The notes below the pieces were generated by a model that ran no database searches, had not been told where the DNA came from, and saw only the letters and a program-made list of their open reading frames with translations. The position numbers and the translations under genes were made by a program. From assembly GCA_002436015.1 (NCBI GenBank), contig DIXJ01000013.1:1-21878 (forward strand): 21,878 nucleotides of DNA, written 5' to 3'. Every line of letters starts with the position of its first letter. The stretch's first letter is position 1. The DNA is from Synergistaceae bacterium UBA6083 (GTDB taxonomy: Bacteria > Synergistota > Synergistia > Synergistales > 79-D21). This document shows positions 6,894 through 14,191 of the stretch, one piece after another.

Positions 6894-7478
6894 TTGAAGA
6901 AGGTTTGCCTGCTCCTCGCGGACGGCTTCGAGGCTGTCGAGGCCAGCGTCTTTACCGATGTCCTGGGTTGGAACCTTTACGAGGGGGACGGATCCACGAA
7001 AGTCGTAACTTGCGGAACCCTTCCGGAGTTGAAGTGTACCTGGAACTTCACCGTGGTCCCTGAGATGCTGATCGAAGACCTAAACGTGGATGAGTTCGAC
7101 GCCCTTGCCATCCCCGGAGGTTTCGAGGAAGCCCATTTCTACCGGGGAGCCTTCAGCGACCCGTTCCTGGAAACCATCCGGGAATTCGACCGGCAGGGAA
7201 AGGTCATCGCCACGATCTGTGTTGCGGCCCTGGCCGTTGCAAAGAGCGGAGTCTTGAAGGGGCGCAAGGCCACGACCTACAACATTGGGGGTTGGAGGCA
7301 AAGACAGCTTGCGGAAATGGGGGCTGTCGTGGTTCCCGACAGCCGGATCGTCGTTGACGGGAACATCATCACGTCGTACAACCCTTCCACGGCTTTCGAT
7401 GTCGCCTTCCTCCTGCTGGAAAAGCTGACCTCAACGGAGAACACGGACAAGGTCAAGGCCTTGATGGGCTTCAAGTAA
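6894..7478 (+). CDS. DJ-1/PfpI family protein
   Basis: A 194-residue protein of the class I glutamine-amidotransferase-like superfamily. Landmarks are LLADGFEAVEA with the conserved Glu16, AIPGGFEEA at 73-81, the nucleophile elbow around Cys109 (TICVAAL) and the terminal ITSYNPSTAFDVAFLLL. Family members act as glyoxalases, deglycases, chaperones or amidases; sequence alone does not decide among them. The start is a TTG at 6894 preceded by AAAGGGTGA; no ATG fits. It follows the NimA-like gene and ends 11 bp from the convergent tatC. Pairing with a flavoprotein suggests a redox or carbonyl-stress role, which is inference. Confidence 0.88.
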   Translation: MKKVCLLLADGFEAVEASVFTDVLGWNLYEGDGSTKVVTCGTLPELKCTWNFTVVPEMLIEDLNVDEFDALAIPGGFEEAHFYRGAFSDPFLETIREFDRQGKVIATICVAALAVAKSGVLKGRKATTYNIGGWRQRQLAEMGAVVVPDSRIVVDGNIITSYNPSTAFDVAFLLLEKLTSTENTDKVKALMGFK

Positions 7479-7489
7479 ACGAGGAGGTT

Positions 7490-8194
7490 TTATTTCTCCA
7501 GGAACTTGCCCAGGAGTAGGCTTGCCTCGAAAAGCAGGTAGAGAGGAACTCCCAGGAGGATTTGCGAAACAACGTCAGGCGGCGTGAGCAGGGCTGCCGC
7601 CAGTGCGATGGCCATGATGATCCATGGCCTCAGCCGGGACAGGGTACGTGTTGAGACGAGCCTTGTCCCGATAAGGAGCAGGAGGAAAAGGGGAAGCAGG
7701 AACACGAGTCCTGCGGCGACCATGAGGGTAAAGAGGAACGATGTATATTCCCCGAATCCCCAAAAGGGCAGGACATTGTCTCCCGGTGAGAAGGAGAGGA
7801 AAAACCGGAAGGCCAGGGGAGCGATCACCCGGTAGGCGAAAGTCGACCCCGCGACGAAAAGCAGGGGGGCGGCGAAAACTGCGAAAAGGAAAAAACGGAT
7901 TTCGTTCTTTCGGAGTGCCGGGTAGACGAAAAAGCTTGCCTGGAGGATGGCCAGGGGAAGGGAGAGAAGCACCCCGCCCCAGAAGGCGATCCTCATGTAG
8001 GTCAGGAATTTCTCGTAGGGCTTGAAATAGTAAAGGGACAGCCCAAGCCCCTCGAGGGGGGCCTGCAGGAAGGCCACGAGATGTTCAGAGAGGAAAAACA
8101 GGAAGACGAAGGCCGCGAGGAAGAAGAGCAGGACGCTCAGGATCTTCCGGCGGAGTTCCTCCAGGTGATCGGTAAAATCTCCCTCATTCTTCAC
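7490..8194 (-). CDS. tatC: Sec-independent (Tat) translocase subunit TatC
   Basis: TatC is the twin-arginine signal receptor in the membrane. The 234-residue protein has six predicted membrane segments and TatC landmarks: HLEELRRK near the N-terminus, FVYPALRKNE with the conserved Glu of the second cytoplasmic region, FAYRVIAP and LTPPDVVSQ near the C-terminus. The start is GTG 8194, overlapping the end of tatA by 11 bp; nothing upstream in this frame resembles TatC. It is the last gene of the DUF362-polyferredoxin-tatA-tatC unit. Translational coupling to tatA is likely because no strong independent ribosome binding site is visible. Confidence 0.95.
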   Translation of the reverse strand: MKNEGDFTDHLEELRRKILSVLLFFLAAFVFLFFLSEHLVAFLQAPLEGLGLSLYYFKPYEKFLTYMRIAFWGGVLLSLPLAILQASFFVYPALRKNEIRFFLFAVFAAPLLFVAGSTFAYRVIAPLAFRFFLSFSPGDNVLPFWGFGEYTSFLFTLMVAAGLVFLLPLFLLLLIGTRLVSTRTLSRLRPWIIMAIALAAALLTPPDVVSQILLGVPLYLLFEASLLLGKFLEK

Positions 8195-8369
8195 GTTTGT
8201 TGTCCCGATCCTCCTTTTCCTTTTCTTCCGGTTCCCCCGATTCAAACCCCTTCTTGAATTCACGGATGGCGCTTCCCGCGGATCTTCCGATCTCCGGCAG
8301 CCGTTTTGCCCCGAACAGCAGCAGGGCCAGTGCCAGGAGCACGAGGATCTCTCCCATTCCAAGGTTCAT
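8184..8369 (-). CDS. tatA: Tat translocase pore subunit TatA/TatE
   Basis: A 61-residue protein with the TatA plan: a short N-terminus (MNLGMGE), one membrane helix (ILVLLALALLLFGAKRLPE, with the FG hinge), an amphipathic helix (IGRSAGSAIREFKKGF) and a charged tail. TatA oligomers form the conducting element of the twin-arginine translocase. The start is ATG 8369 with AAGGAG eight bases upstream; the in-frame GTG at 8378 overlaps that site. There is no separate TatB in the window, so this is probably a minimal TatAC system with bifunctional TatA. Its upstream neighbours encode two proteins with twin-arginine motifs. Confidence 0.94.
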   Translation of the reverse strand: MNLGMGEILVLLALALLLFGAKRLPEIGRSAGSAIREFKKGFESGEPEEKEKEDRDNKREE

Positions 8370-8405
8370 TCCGGTCACTCCTTTCTTTTGGTTTCTTCCA
8401 GCAGC

Positions 8406-9896
8406 TTAAAAGGGAAATTCCTCCAAGGGATCCATCACCGGTCCCTCTCCGGGGGCCTTCACCGATTTGGCGGTTCCGTGGAAAGGCAGGCCCCTGACGA
8501 CCATTGCCTTCGGGGTGGCCGGGCAGGCGAAATGACAGGCACCGCAGCCGATGCAAACGGAAGGGTCCACTTTCGGGATCGTAAGGCCGTCGCGGTAAGG
8601 AACCATGTGGGCGGCCTGGGTGGGACAGTGTTCGGCACACGCCCCGCAGGCCGTACCGTTTTTTACCACGATGCAGTCATTCCTGTGAAACTGGGCCCTG
8701 CCGATCTGCACAAGCTGCTTGGCCTCCAGGGACAAGGGGTCGATGGCTCCCGTCGGGCAGGCGGTGGTGCAGGATTTGCATTCGAACTGGCAGTATCCGA
8801 AATTGTAATCAAGGTGGGGCTGGAAAAGCCCGGATGCTCCCCAGGCCAGCAGGGCCGGGCGGATGATCCCCGCAGGACACGCTTTCACGCAGGCGGAGCA
8901 GGCGATGCATTTCCGGCTGAAGTTTTCATGGCTTCGCGAGCCGGGGGGAGAAATGGGGGGGGGCGCCGCCTCCGCGGCTCCCGACGCACCCAAAGGTTCC
9001 ACGCTCCGGCGGATGAAGGCAAGGCCCAGCGCAGTTCCCAACCCTCCTGCGATTCGAAGGAACGTCCTTCTTTGGAGCCCTTCCCTGGCCGGCAGGATTC
9101 CCAATCTCAGGGATCCGCCCGGGCAGGCATCGATGCAGGATAGGCAGAGCACGCACCGATCGTGATCTATTTTTCTTTCGAGTGAGGAAAGACAGGCGGT
9201 GGGGCAGGCGGCCTCGCACCGTCCGCAGTTCAAGCAGGAACCTTCGTCGAAACGAATCCTCAAGAGGGAATGGGAGGAAAAAAGCCCGAGGAAGGTTCCC
9301 ACAGGGCACAGGCCGTCACAGTAAGGGCGGCCCCGGAAAACTGACCAGCCCGCGAGGGCGGCAAGGAAAATTCCCGCAGCGGCAGCGACAAGTGGTGCCA
9401 GGGGAGCGGGGGGAAGGGCGTGGAGGAAGCGTGACGTATCCCCTGGAAGGGGGATGGAAGCCAGGAGGTTGTTTACCGCCACGATGGCGGGACGAAGGAT
9501 TTGCGTGACGCCCCTGCCGAAGTTGGCGAACGGATCGAGAAGGTGAAGAAGCCCCAGGGTTCCCGCCGCCATGGAGATCACGGTGGCCGCCAGGATCCAG
9601 TATCGAAGCGGGGTACCATTACGATACCCGGTCAACCGGTGCTTTCCGAGCCCGTGAACGGCTTCCTGGAAAAGGCCCAGGGGGCACAGGAGAGAACAAT
9701 AGAAACGCCCTGCCAGGAGCGTCATCCCGGCAAAAAGGAGAATCGTGATTTCCCACCTCAGGAGTGCGGGAAACACCTGGATTTTTGCACCAAACTCCAG
9801 CAACCCGCCCCCACCCGCATCGCGCAGGAGGAAGAGGGCGACAAATCCTGACAGGAAGGTCCAAACAAGCAGTGGGCGCAGTCGGAGTTTTTTCAA
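8406..9896 (-). CDS. NapH/NapG-like membrane polyferredoxin with internal twin-arginine motif
   Basis: A 496-residue fusion-like iron-sulfur protein. Residues 1-190 have several membrane helices and the NapH/NosR-type YCSLLCP (66-72) and YCDGLCPVG (192-200) motifs. Two 4Fe-4S motifs follow (CLNCGRCEAACP 221-232 and CVLCLSCIDACP 248-259). RRTFLRIAGG (276-285) plus a hydrophobic run then looks like a NapG-type Tat signal. Beyond it are four more cysteine clusters (330-341, 369-381, 408-426, 448-459). The layout suggests electron transfer from membrane to periplasm. The start is TTG 9896 with AAAGGA nearby; a TTG at 9914 overlapping the DUF362 stop is the alternative. Donor and acceptor are unknown. 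It is cotranscribed with DUF362 and tatAC. Confidence 0.86.
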   Translation of the reverse strand: MKKLRLRPLLVWTFLSGFVALFLLRDAGGGGLLEFGAKIQVFPALLRWEITILLFAGMTLLAGRFYCSLLCPLGLFQEAVHGLGKHRLTGYRNGTPLRYWILAATVISMAAGTLGLLHLLDPFANFGRGVTQILRPAIVAVNNLLASIPLPGDTSRFLHALPPAPLAPLVAAAAGIFLAALAGWSVFRGRPYCDGLCPVGTFLGLFSSHSLLRIRFDEGSCLNCGRCEAACPTACLSSLERKIDHDRCVLCLSCIDACPGGSLRLGILPAREGLQRRTFLRIAGGLGTALGLAFIRRSVEPLGASGAAEAAPPPISPPGSRSHENFSRKCIACSACVKACPAGIIRPALLAWGASGLFQPHLDYNFGYCQFECKSCTTACPTGAIDPLSLEAKQLVQIGRAQFHRNDCIVVKNGTACGACAEHCPTQAAHMVPYRDGLTIPKVDPSVCIGCGACHFACPATPKAMVVRGLPFHGTAKSVKAPGEGPVMDPLEEFPF

Positions 9897-9910
9897 GGGT
9901 TGCGTTCCTT

Positions 9911-10825
9911 TCAAAGGGCAATCCGCTCGACCTTTAGCCGGTTTAGGTCCATGGTCCCCGCTTTGAGCGCTTCTCCCTGGCGGATGTACTCCACCGAGTT
10001 GGGTTCGGTGCCGAAAATTTTCGCCGCCGCCGCATCTGCCGCCACGATGTCGGTTGAAAGGACCTGTGCCTTCCTGATCGTGATGTCCCTTTCCGACGTT
10101 CCCCTGGGCCCGCTTCTGGTCATGACCCGGTAGGCGTCCACCACGTTGAGGTCGGGTTTCCTGAGGAGGCTCAGGTCAGCGATGCACTGGTGGAGCCCCC
10201 TGGAGTGGAACTCCCCGCGGTCCCACACGATTCCCATGAGGTTTTTCATCGCGATGGTGAGCCCTGCTCCGCCATGGTTTTTCAGCACGGGAACATTGAT
10301 AAAAACGTCGCTTTGAAGGACCAGTTCGTGAACCAGGGTTTCCTTGAGGATGCGGGCCCCGGCTATGGGGGCCTTTTGGTAATAGCGTGCCTGGTCGGCC
10401 GGGACGACCGTCGCCCCCGCACGTCTTGCGGCTTCCTCGATCCCACTGGTGACGTAACTTCTCTTCCATAGGTCGCAGGTGTGGTCGAAAACGTAGACTT
10501 TCGATGCGCCGGCCTCGATGCACCTCCTGACGATTCTCTCGACCAGGGCGGGATTCGTGTTGGCCCCGAGTTCGGGCCTCACGTCCCATGCCATGTTCGG
10601 TTTCACCACGACAGTTTGCCCTTTCGAAACGAAACGCTTCATACCCCCCATGGCTGCCAGTCCGCGGTCAAACATGTCCTCCGGTTCGCCTCCCCGGACT
10701 GCCGCGAGGTCCGCGGGGCCGGATACAACGACCCCAAGGGCGCGACCGGTTTTCCCGGGAAGGAGGAGGGCGCTCGTTCCTACGGCCAGGGCCAGGCTTT
10801 TCTCCAGGAACTCTCTTCGATTCAT
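9911..10825 (-). CDS. DUF362 domain protein with Tat signal peptide
   Basis: A 304-residue DUF362 protein. The N-terminus MNRREFLEKSLALAVGTSAL is a twin-arginine signal (RR at 3-4, hydrophobic core, then ALG), so export by Tat is predicted. DUF362 landmarks include VVVKPNMAWD, VYVFDHT and NVPVLKNHGGAGLTIAMKNLMG. No ferredoxin motif is present. DUF362 has no settled biochemical function; it is often linked to Fe-S proteins. The start is ATG 10825 with AGGAGGGAG six bases upstream. It is the first gene of the unit leading through the polyferredoxin to tatA and tatC. The AT-rich gap in front of it has TATAAT-like minus-strand sequence but no convincing -35. Confidence 0.87.
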   Translation of the reverse strand: MNRREFLEKSLALAVGTSALLLPGKTGRALGVVVSGPADLAAVRGGEPEDMFDRGLAAMGGMKRFVSKGQTVVVKPNMAWDVRPELGANTNPALVERIVRRCIEAGASKVYVFDHTCDLWKRSYVTSGIEEAARRAGATVVPADQARYYQKAPIAGARILKETLVHELVLQSDVFINVPVLKNHGGAGLTIAMKNLMGIVWDRGEFHSRGLHQCIADLSLLRKPDLNVVDAYRVMTRSGPRGTSERDITIRKAQVLSTDIVAADAAAAKIFGTEPNSVEYIRQGEALKAGTMDLNRLKVERIAL

Positions 10826-10993
10826 GGCTAACTCCCTCCTGTCTTGGAGCGGAAGGGCGGCTTGAAAAGTGCAATAATTCAAATAATTATAAATTAGAAA
10901 GAACCGCTTGGGAAGAGTATTGGCCCCGAAACAGGGGATATAATTCGAAAGATGAAATTCCCTGCAACAGGGAAAGAATGGAGGAGTTGCGAG

Positions 10994-12196
10994 GTGCCGA
11001 GGTTCTACAGGGTTTCCGCTTTTATCCTTTTCGGGTTTTTCCTCTCGTGTTTCCTTTCTTCCGCTGCCATAGCCATCGAGCCCTTAGGCCCCGTTTCGTC
11101 GTACAGCATGGAAGAGTATTGGTATTGGCCGACCTACCACCCAACAGCCGAATCGGCTCTTGGGGCGCTCAAGAACCTGCAGGGAAAGGTGGTCGGCTGG
11201 CAGGGTTCCTTCGTCACGCAATGGGACGCGGATGCCTTCGGGTTGCGGGCGCTCGGTACGGTCGTGGAGGTGCAGCAGACCAGTCTTTTCTTTTCCAACA
11301 CGGTTCAGGTTCCACAGGTGGAATCGACCGTCATTCCATTCGAGGAAGTAACCGGCCTGCATCTTGTCCACGTCTACGTGGATCGTCAATTTACACTGGG
11401 CGTGCGCTGCGACCTGAAGAACGAAATGAAGATGTTCAGGGTTGCCGACTATGGAACCGCCACCCAGGTCTACAATGCCTTGGCCAGCCTGGTCGCGGCT
11501 TCAGGGCGATCCATCGCTTTCCCGACACTTGGCGCCTATTTCCGGGATATCACCGAAAAAGACCTCTGGATTCCCGGGCTCAAGGAAGCCAGGGGCATGA
11601 TCGTTACCGGCGTGATGAAGGGAAGCCCCGCTGAAAAGGGGGACCTGCGGGTTCGAGACGCCGTCGTTCTCTGCAACGACCAGCCTGTTGAGAATTTTGC
11701 CCAGTGGTCGGAGAAAATCAAGCCGGGCGCGAAGTCCTTTGATTTCAAGGTCTTGAGGAAAAGTACGCCGCCGGCTGTCTGTCACGTGGTCCTGCCGCCG
11801 GAAGACCTGTACCCGAAGCCACCTCGGGGCCTGGCTTTTGCCGCGGCGAAACCGCCTGTGCCCGCCCAACCATCGACCCAGCCACCGTCGCAGGCAGCCG
11901 CAGCCGAGGCGCCTGTCTCGCCTAAAATGGGTTTTTCCCTGAGATACCCCAGCGAAGCGGAAAAGAGCACCCTCGGGGAGAGGACCGGGGCTGTCATCGT
12001 GGAAATGGTCACGGGGGGCCTCGCGGAAAAGGCGCTTTTGCGCGTCGGCGATATCCTCCTGGAGTGCAATGGCAAACCCATACCAGCTCCCGAAACGCTG
12101 GGTTCCCTTCTCATCCCGGGAGAAAATGTCTTCCTGGTGAGGCGCAACGGGCAGGACCTGACCGTGAAGGTGGGGTCAACCCTGGTCAGTTACTGA
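10994..12196 (+). CDS. Exported protein with two PDZ domains
   Basis: A 400-residue secreted or periplasmic protein. A signal peptide (Arg-containing start, hydrophobic 8-24, AIA at 25-27) precedes an unassigned domain (about 28-190), PDZ domain 1 (about 196-268, with GSPAEKGDLRVRDAVV), a Pro/Ala/Gln-rich linker (about 270-312) and PDZ domain 2 (about 312-398, with GGLAEKALLRVGDILLECNG). No protease catalytic domain is visible, so it may be a scaffold or peptide-binding adaptor. The start is GTG 10994, with GGAGGAG seven bases upstream. The ATG at 10952 has no site and would lie just eight bases after TATAAT (10939-10944), a plausible -10 that gives a leader of about 40 nt from the GTG. Confidence 0.8.
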   Translation: MPRFYRVSAFILFGFFLSCFLSSAAIAIEPLGPVSSYSMEEYWYWPTYHPTAESALGALKNLQGKVVGWQGSFVTQWDADAFGLRALGTVVEVQQTSLFFSNTVQVPQVESTVIPFEEVTGLHLVHVYVDRQFTLGVRCDLKNEMKMFRVADYGTATQVYNALASLVAASGRSIAFPTLGAYFRDITEKDLWIPGLKEARGMIVTGVMKGSPAEKGDLRVRDAVVLCNDQPVENFAQWSEKIKPGAKSFDFKVLRKSTPPAVCHVVLPPEDLYPKPPRGLAFAAAKPPVPAQPSTQPPSQAAAAEAPVSPKMGFSLRYPSEAEKSTLGERTGAVIVEMVTGGLAEKALLRVGDILLECNGKPIPAPETLGSLLIPGENVFLVRRNGQDLTVKVGSTLVSY

Positions 12197-12223
12197 TTAT
12201 CAGGTTGTTTAACAAGGTTTTGG

Positions 12224-12556
12224 CTAGTCGACGATAAAAAGACGGGCTCCTTCCTCTGTCCAGGACCGGTGCGGGTTTTTGTCGTCATCTTCCGCATGGT
12301 AGCTTGTGCCCGGAAGAAGCTCGAAAATCCGCCCGTCCTTCAATTCCGTCTTCAGGCGGCCTTCAAGGACAAGGAGAACATGTCCCCTGGCACACCAGTG
12401 GTCGGCACGGTAGCCGGGGGAATATTCCACCATGCGGACGCGGATGTTCCCCTGTTCGAAAGTCCTCCACAGGGCCTGGCCCTTTTCGCCCTTGTGGACC
12501 GTCGGTTCGATGAGGTGCCAATCAACCGTGACAAACGGGACTCCTTCGATTTTCAT
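12224..12556 (-). CDS. Small cupin-fold protein (DHCW-motif type)
   Basis: A 110-residue single-domain cupin. It shows VEYSPGYRADHWCARGHVLLVLEGRL, quoted here in part as ADHWCARGHVLLVLEG, and a second cupin motif LLPGTSYHAEDD. Such proteins bind metals or small ligands, but this subgroup has no defined substrate. The start is ATG 12556 with AAAGGAG nine bases upstream. It lies 44 bp downstream of nudC on the same strand and is probably cotranscribed. Its stop converges on the PDZ gene with only 27 bp between; that gap has a short TTGTT-AACAA repeat but no clear terminator. Confidence 0.82.
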   Translation of the reverse strand: MKIEGVPFVTVDWHLIEPTVHKGEKGQALWRTFEQGNIRVRMVEYSPGYRADHWCARGHVLLVLEGRLKTELKDGRIFELLPGTSYHAEDDDKNPHRSWTEEGARLFIVD

Positions 12557-12600
12557 GGATACCGTCTCCTTTCCGGATGTCCTGCCTTGAGCCCAGGGAT

Positions 12601-13392
12601 CTAGGATTCCAAACGGCGACGAAGAACGAAATCATCAATCAGCCGCCTGGAGATGCTGATCGAGGGAGGCATTTCCGGGAATTCGCCTGGGGCGAACCAG
12701 CTTGCCTCCTCGATTTCCTTTGCATCGACCGAAATCTCCCCGGAGTCCCAAACAGCCGTGAATCCCACCATGAGGGAGTGCGGGAATGGCCATGGCTGGC
12801 TGCCGAAGTAGCGGATTTCCTTGACCCTCACCGAGACCTCTTCGAAGACTTCTCTGTGGACGGCTTGCTCCAGGGTCTCCCCGGGTTCGACAAAACCTGC
12901 GAGCACGCTGTAGCGGCCCTTGGGAAAGTGAGGGCTCCGGGCAAGGAGGAGTTTTCCCTCACGTTCGATGGCCACGATGATGGCCGGGGAGACCGGCGGG
13001 TACAGGGTCAGCCCGCATGCCTTGCAGGTGCGGGCTGTTTCGGTTTCGTGATCGGACATCGGGTTCCCGCACTGCCCGCAAAAGCGTGTTTCCCGGTGCC
13101 AGCCCATCAATTGGAATGCTCTGCCGGCCCGGACAAAAGCCTCTTCGCCCAGAAGGCTCCAAACCTCTCTGAGGGAAACCAGTTTCATCCCGTCAGGGAG
13201 GGCGAAGTCCTTGCCCAGGGCAATGCAGGAACAGGCCCTGCCTTCCGCCTGCGGGAAAAGGCGGATTAGGCAACCAGCGTCTTCTGCGGAGTGTATCTCC
13301 CGGGGGCCTGGAAGGGTTATCGAGGGTTCAAGCCTTACAAGCAGCATGTCTCCCTGGAATGCGAACAACTGGCCGGTTGGTGTCGAAGGCAA
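12601..13392 (-). CDS. nudC: NAD+ diphosphatase / NADH pyrophosphatase (Nudix)
   Basis: NudC hydrolyses NAD(H) to NMN(H) and AMP and, in E. coli, removes NAD caps from RNA. The 263-residue protein has the four-cysteine zinc ribbon (Cys105, 108, 123, 126), YPPVSPAIIV, a complete Nudix box at 166-188 (GFVEPGETLEQA followed by REVFEEVSV) and the NudC hallmark SQPWPFPHSLM at 198-208. The start is TTG 13392, with AAGGAAGG six bases upstream; this gives a length like the 257-residue E. coli enzyme. Longer readings run into the hsp20 terminator. It precedes the cupin gene. Confidence 0.95.
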   Translation of the reverse strand: MPSTPTGQLFAFQGDMLLVRLEPSITLPGPREIHSAEDAGCLIRLFPQAEGRACSCIALGKDFALPDGMKLVSLREVWSLLGEEAFVRAGRAFQLMGWHRETRFCGQCGNPMSDHETETARTCKACGLTLYPPVSPAIIVAIEREGKLLLARSPHFPKGRYSVLAGFVEPGETLEQAVHREVFEEVSVRVKEIRYFGSQPWPFPHSLMVGFTAVWDSGEISVDAKEIEEASWFAPGEFPEMPPSISISRRLIDDFVLRRRLES

Positions 13393-13475
13393 GGTGATCC
13401 TTCCTTTCTTCTTTGGGGCGTGCCCCGAGGTTTTACGAAGAAAAGGATACCTCTTTTCGCGAGGAAGTGCAGGGC

Positions 13476-13509
13476 CGGAAAAAGAGAAGAGGCCGCAAGG
13501 ATCGCGGCC
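13476..13509 (-). terminator. Rho-independent terminator of hsp20
   Basis: On the minus strand GGCCGC (13504-13509) and GCGGCC (13491-13496) pair around a 7-nt loop and are followed by a U-rich run ending in CTTTTT (13478-13490 region). It lies just after the hsp20 stop and separates that gene from nudC. Confidence 0.8.
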
Positions 13510-13535
13510 CCCCATAACGTTTCAATTTTTTGTGT

Positions 13536-14021
13536 TTACTCCTCTTCCTTGATTTCCAGCTTCCGCCCCTCTTCCACGCTCTGCTTCTCGGGCAGGACCA
13601 GGGAGAGAACCCCATTCCGGATCTTCGCCTCGGAGCCCTCCGGGTCGACCTCGACGGGCATCGGGATCTCGCGATAGCAACTGCCGTGGCTTCGCTCCAG
13701 CCTGAAGAACCGCTCGGATTCTTCTTTCTTCTCTTCCTTCCGTTCCGCCTTCAGCACGACTCGGTCAGGATAAACTTTCAGGTCGACGTCCTTGGGGTCG
13801 ATCCCGGGGATTTCCATTTCGAGGAAGATCTTCCCGTCTTTCCTGTAAAGGTCCATCTTCGGAGTGACCGGCGCCTGTGCCGCGCGCCCTGTCGGGACTA
13901 CCCCCGTGGCGAAATCGTCGAAAAGTCGAGACATCTCGTCGTGAATCTGCGCGATGTCCCTGAAGACCGAAAGGTCCCCTTCCCTCCTGGAATCGGGGCT
14001 TGCCAACCAGAACCGTCTCAT
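13536..14021 (-). CDS. Small heat shock protein, Hsp20/alpha-crystallin family
   Basis: An ATP-independent holdase chaperone of 161 residues. After a variable N-terminal arm (MRRFWLAS and an amphipathic segment) comes the alpha-crystallin domain, starting near PKMDLYRKDGKIFLEMEIPG and including the beta strands VYPDRVVLKAERK and the typical RNGVLSLVLPEK; a short acidic tail follows. The start is ATG 14021 with GTGGAGGTG about six bases upstream; the upstream GTG in frame overlaps that site. It appears monocistronic: it ends at a hairpin with a U-tract, and it is preceded by a complex TGACC-repeat region that probably controls it. Confidence 0.93.
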   Translation of the reverse strand: MRRFWLASPDSRREGDLSVFRDIAQIHDEMSRLFDDFATGVVPTGRAAQAPVTPKMDLYRKDGKIFLEMEIPGIDPKDVDLKVYPDRVVLKAERKEEKKEESERFFRLERSHGSCYREIPMPVEVDPEGSEAKIRNGVLSLVLPEKQSVEEGRKLEIKEEE

Positions 14022-14038
14022 GAACCACACCTCCACTC

Positions 14039-14086
14039 TGACCTATTGTGACCTTATGCACTCATTTTATAAGTCAGTAAAGGTCA
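14039..14086. promoter_or_regulatory. Symmetric TGACCT repeat region upstream of hsp20
   Basis: TGACCT occurs at 14039-14044 and 14049-14054, ten bases apart, and is mirrored by AGTCA (14072-14076) and AGGTCA (14081-14086), also ten bases apart. Both pairs are symmetric about 14062.5. A weak minus-strand promoter (TTTACT, 17 nt, CATAAG) overlaps it. The spacing of one helical turn suggests two regulator dimers. It is not a CIRCE or HAIR element. Confidence 0.5.
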
Positions 14087-14191
14087 GATAAAATTCCGTG
14101 TGCGGTTTTGAGAAGAAACAGAGCCGGCTTGGAGCCGATTATTTCGGTTTTTAGCCGCCTGTTTCACGAAAAAACCGTTTTTGGCCGCTCT

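Noticed and set aside
14101..14191. AT-rich stretch with repeated CGGTTTTTAGCCGC-like elements after the gamma-synthase-family gene, considered as a terminator.
   Set aside because: I could not form a stable stem with a U-tract on the minus strand; the similarity of the two elements is short.
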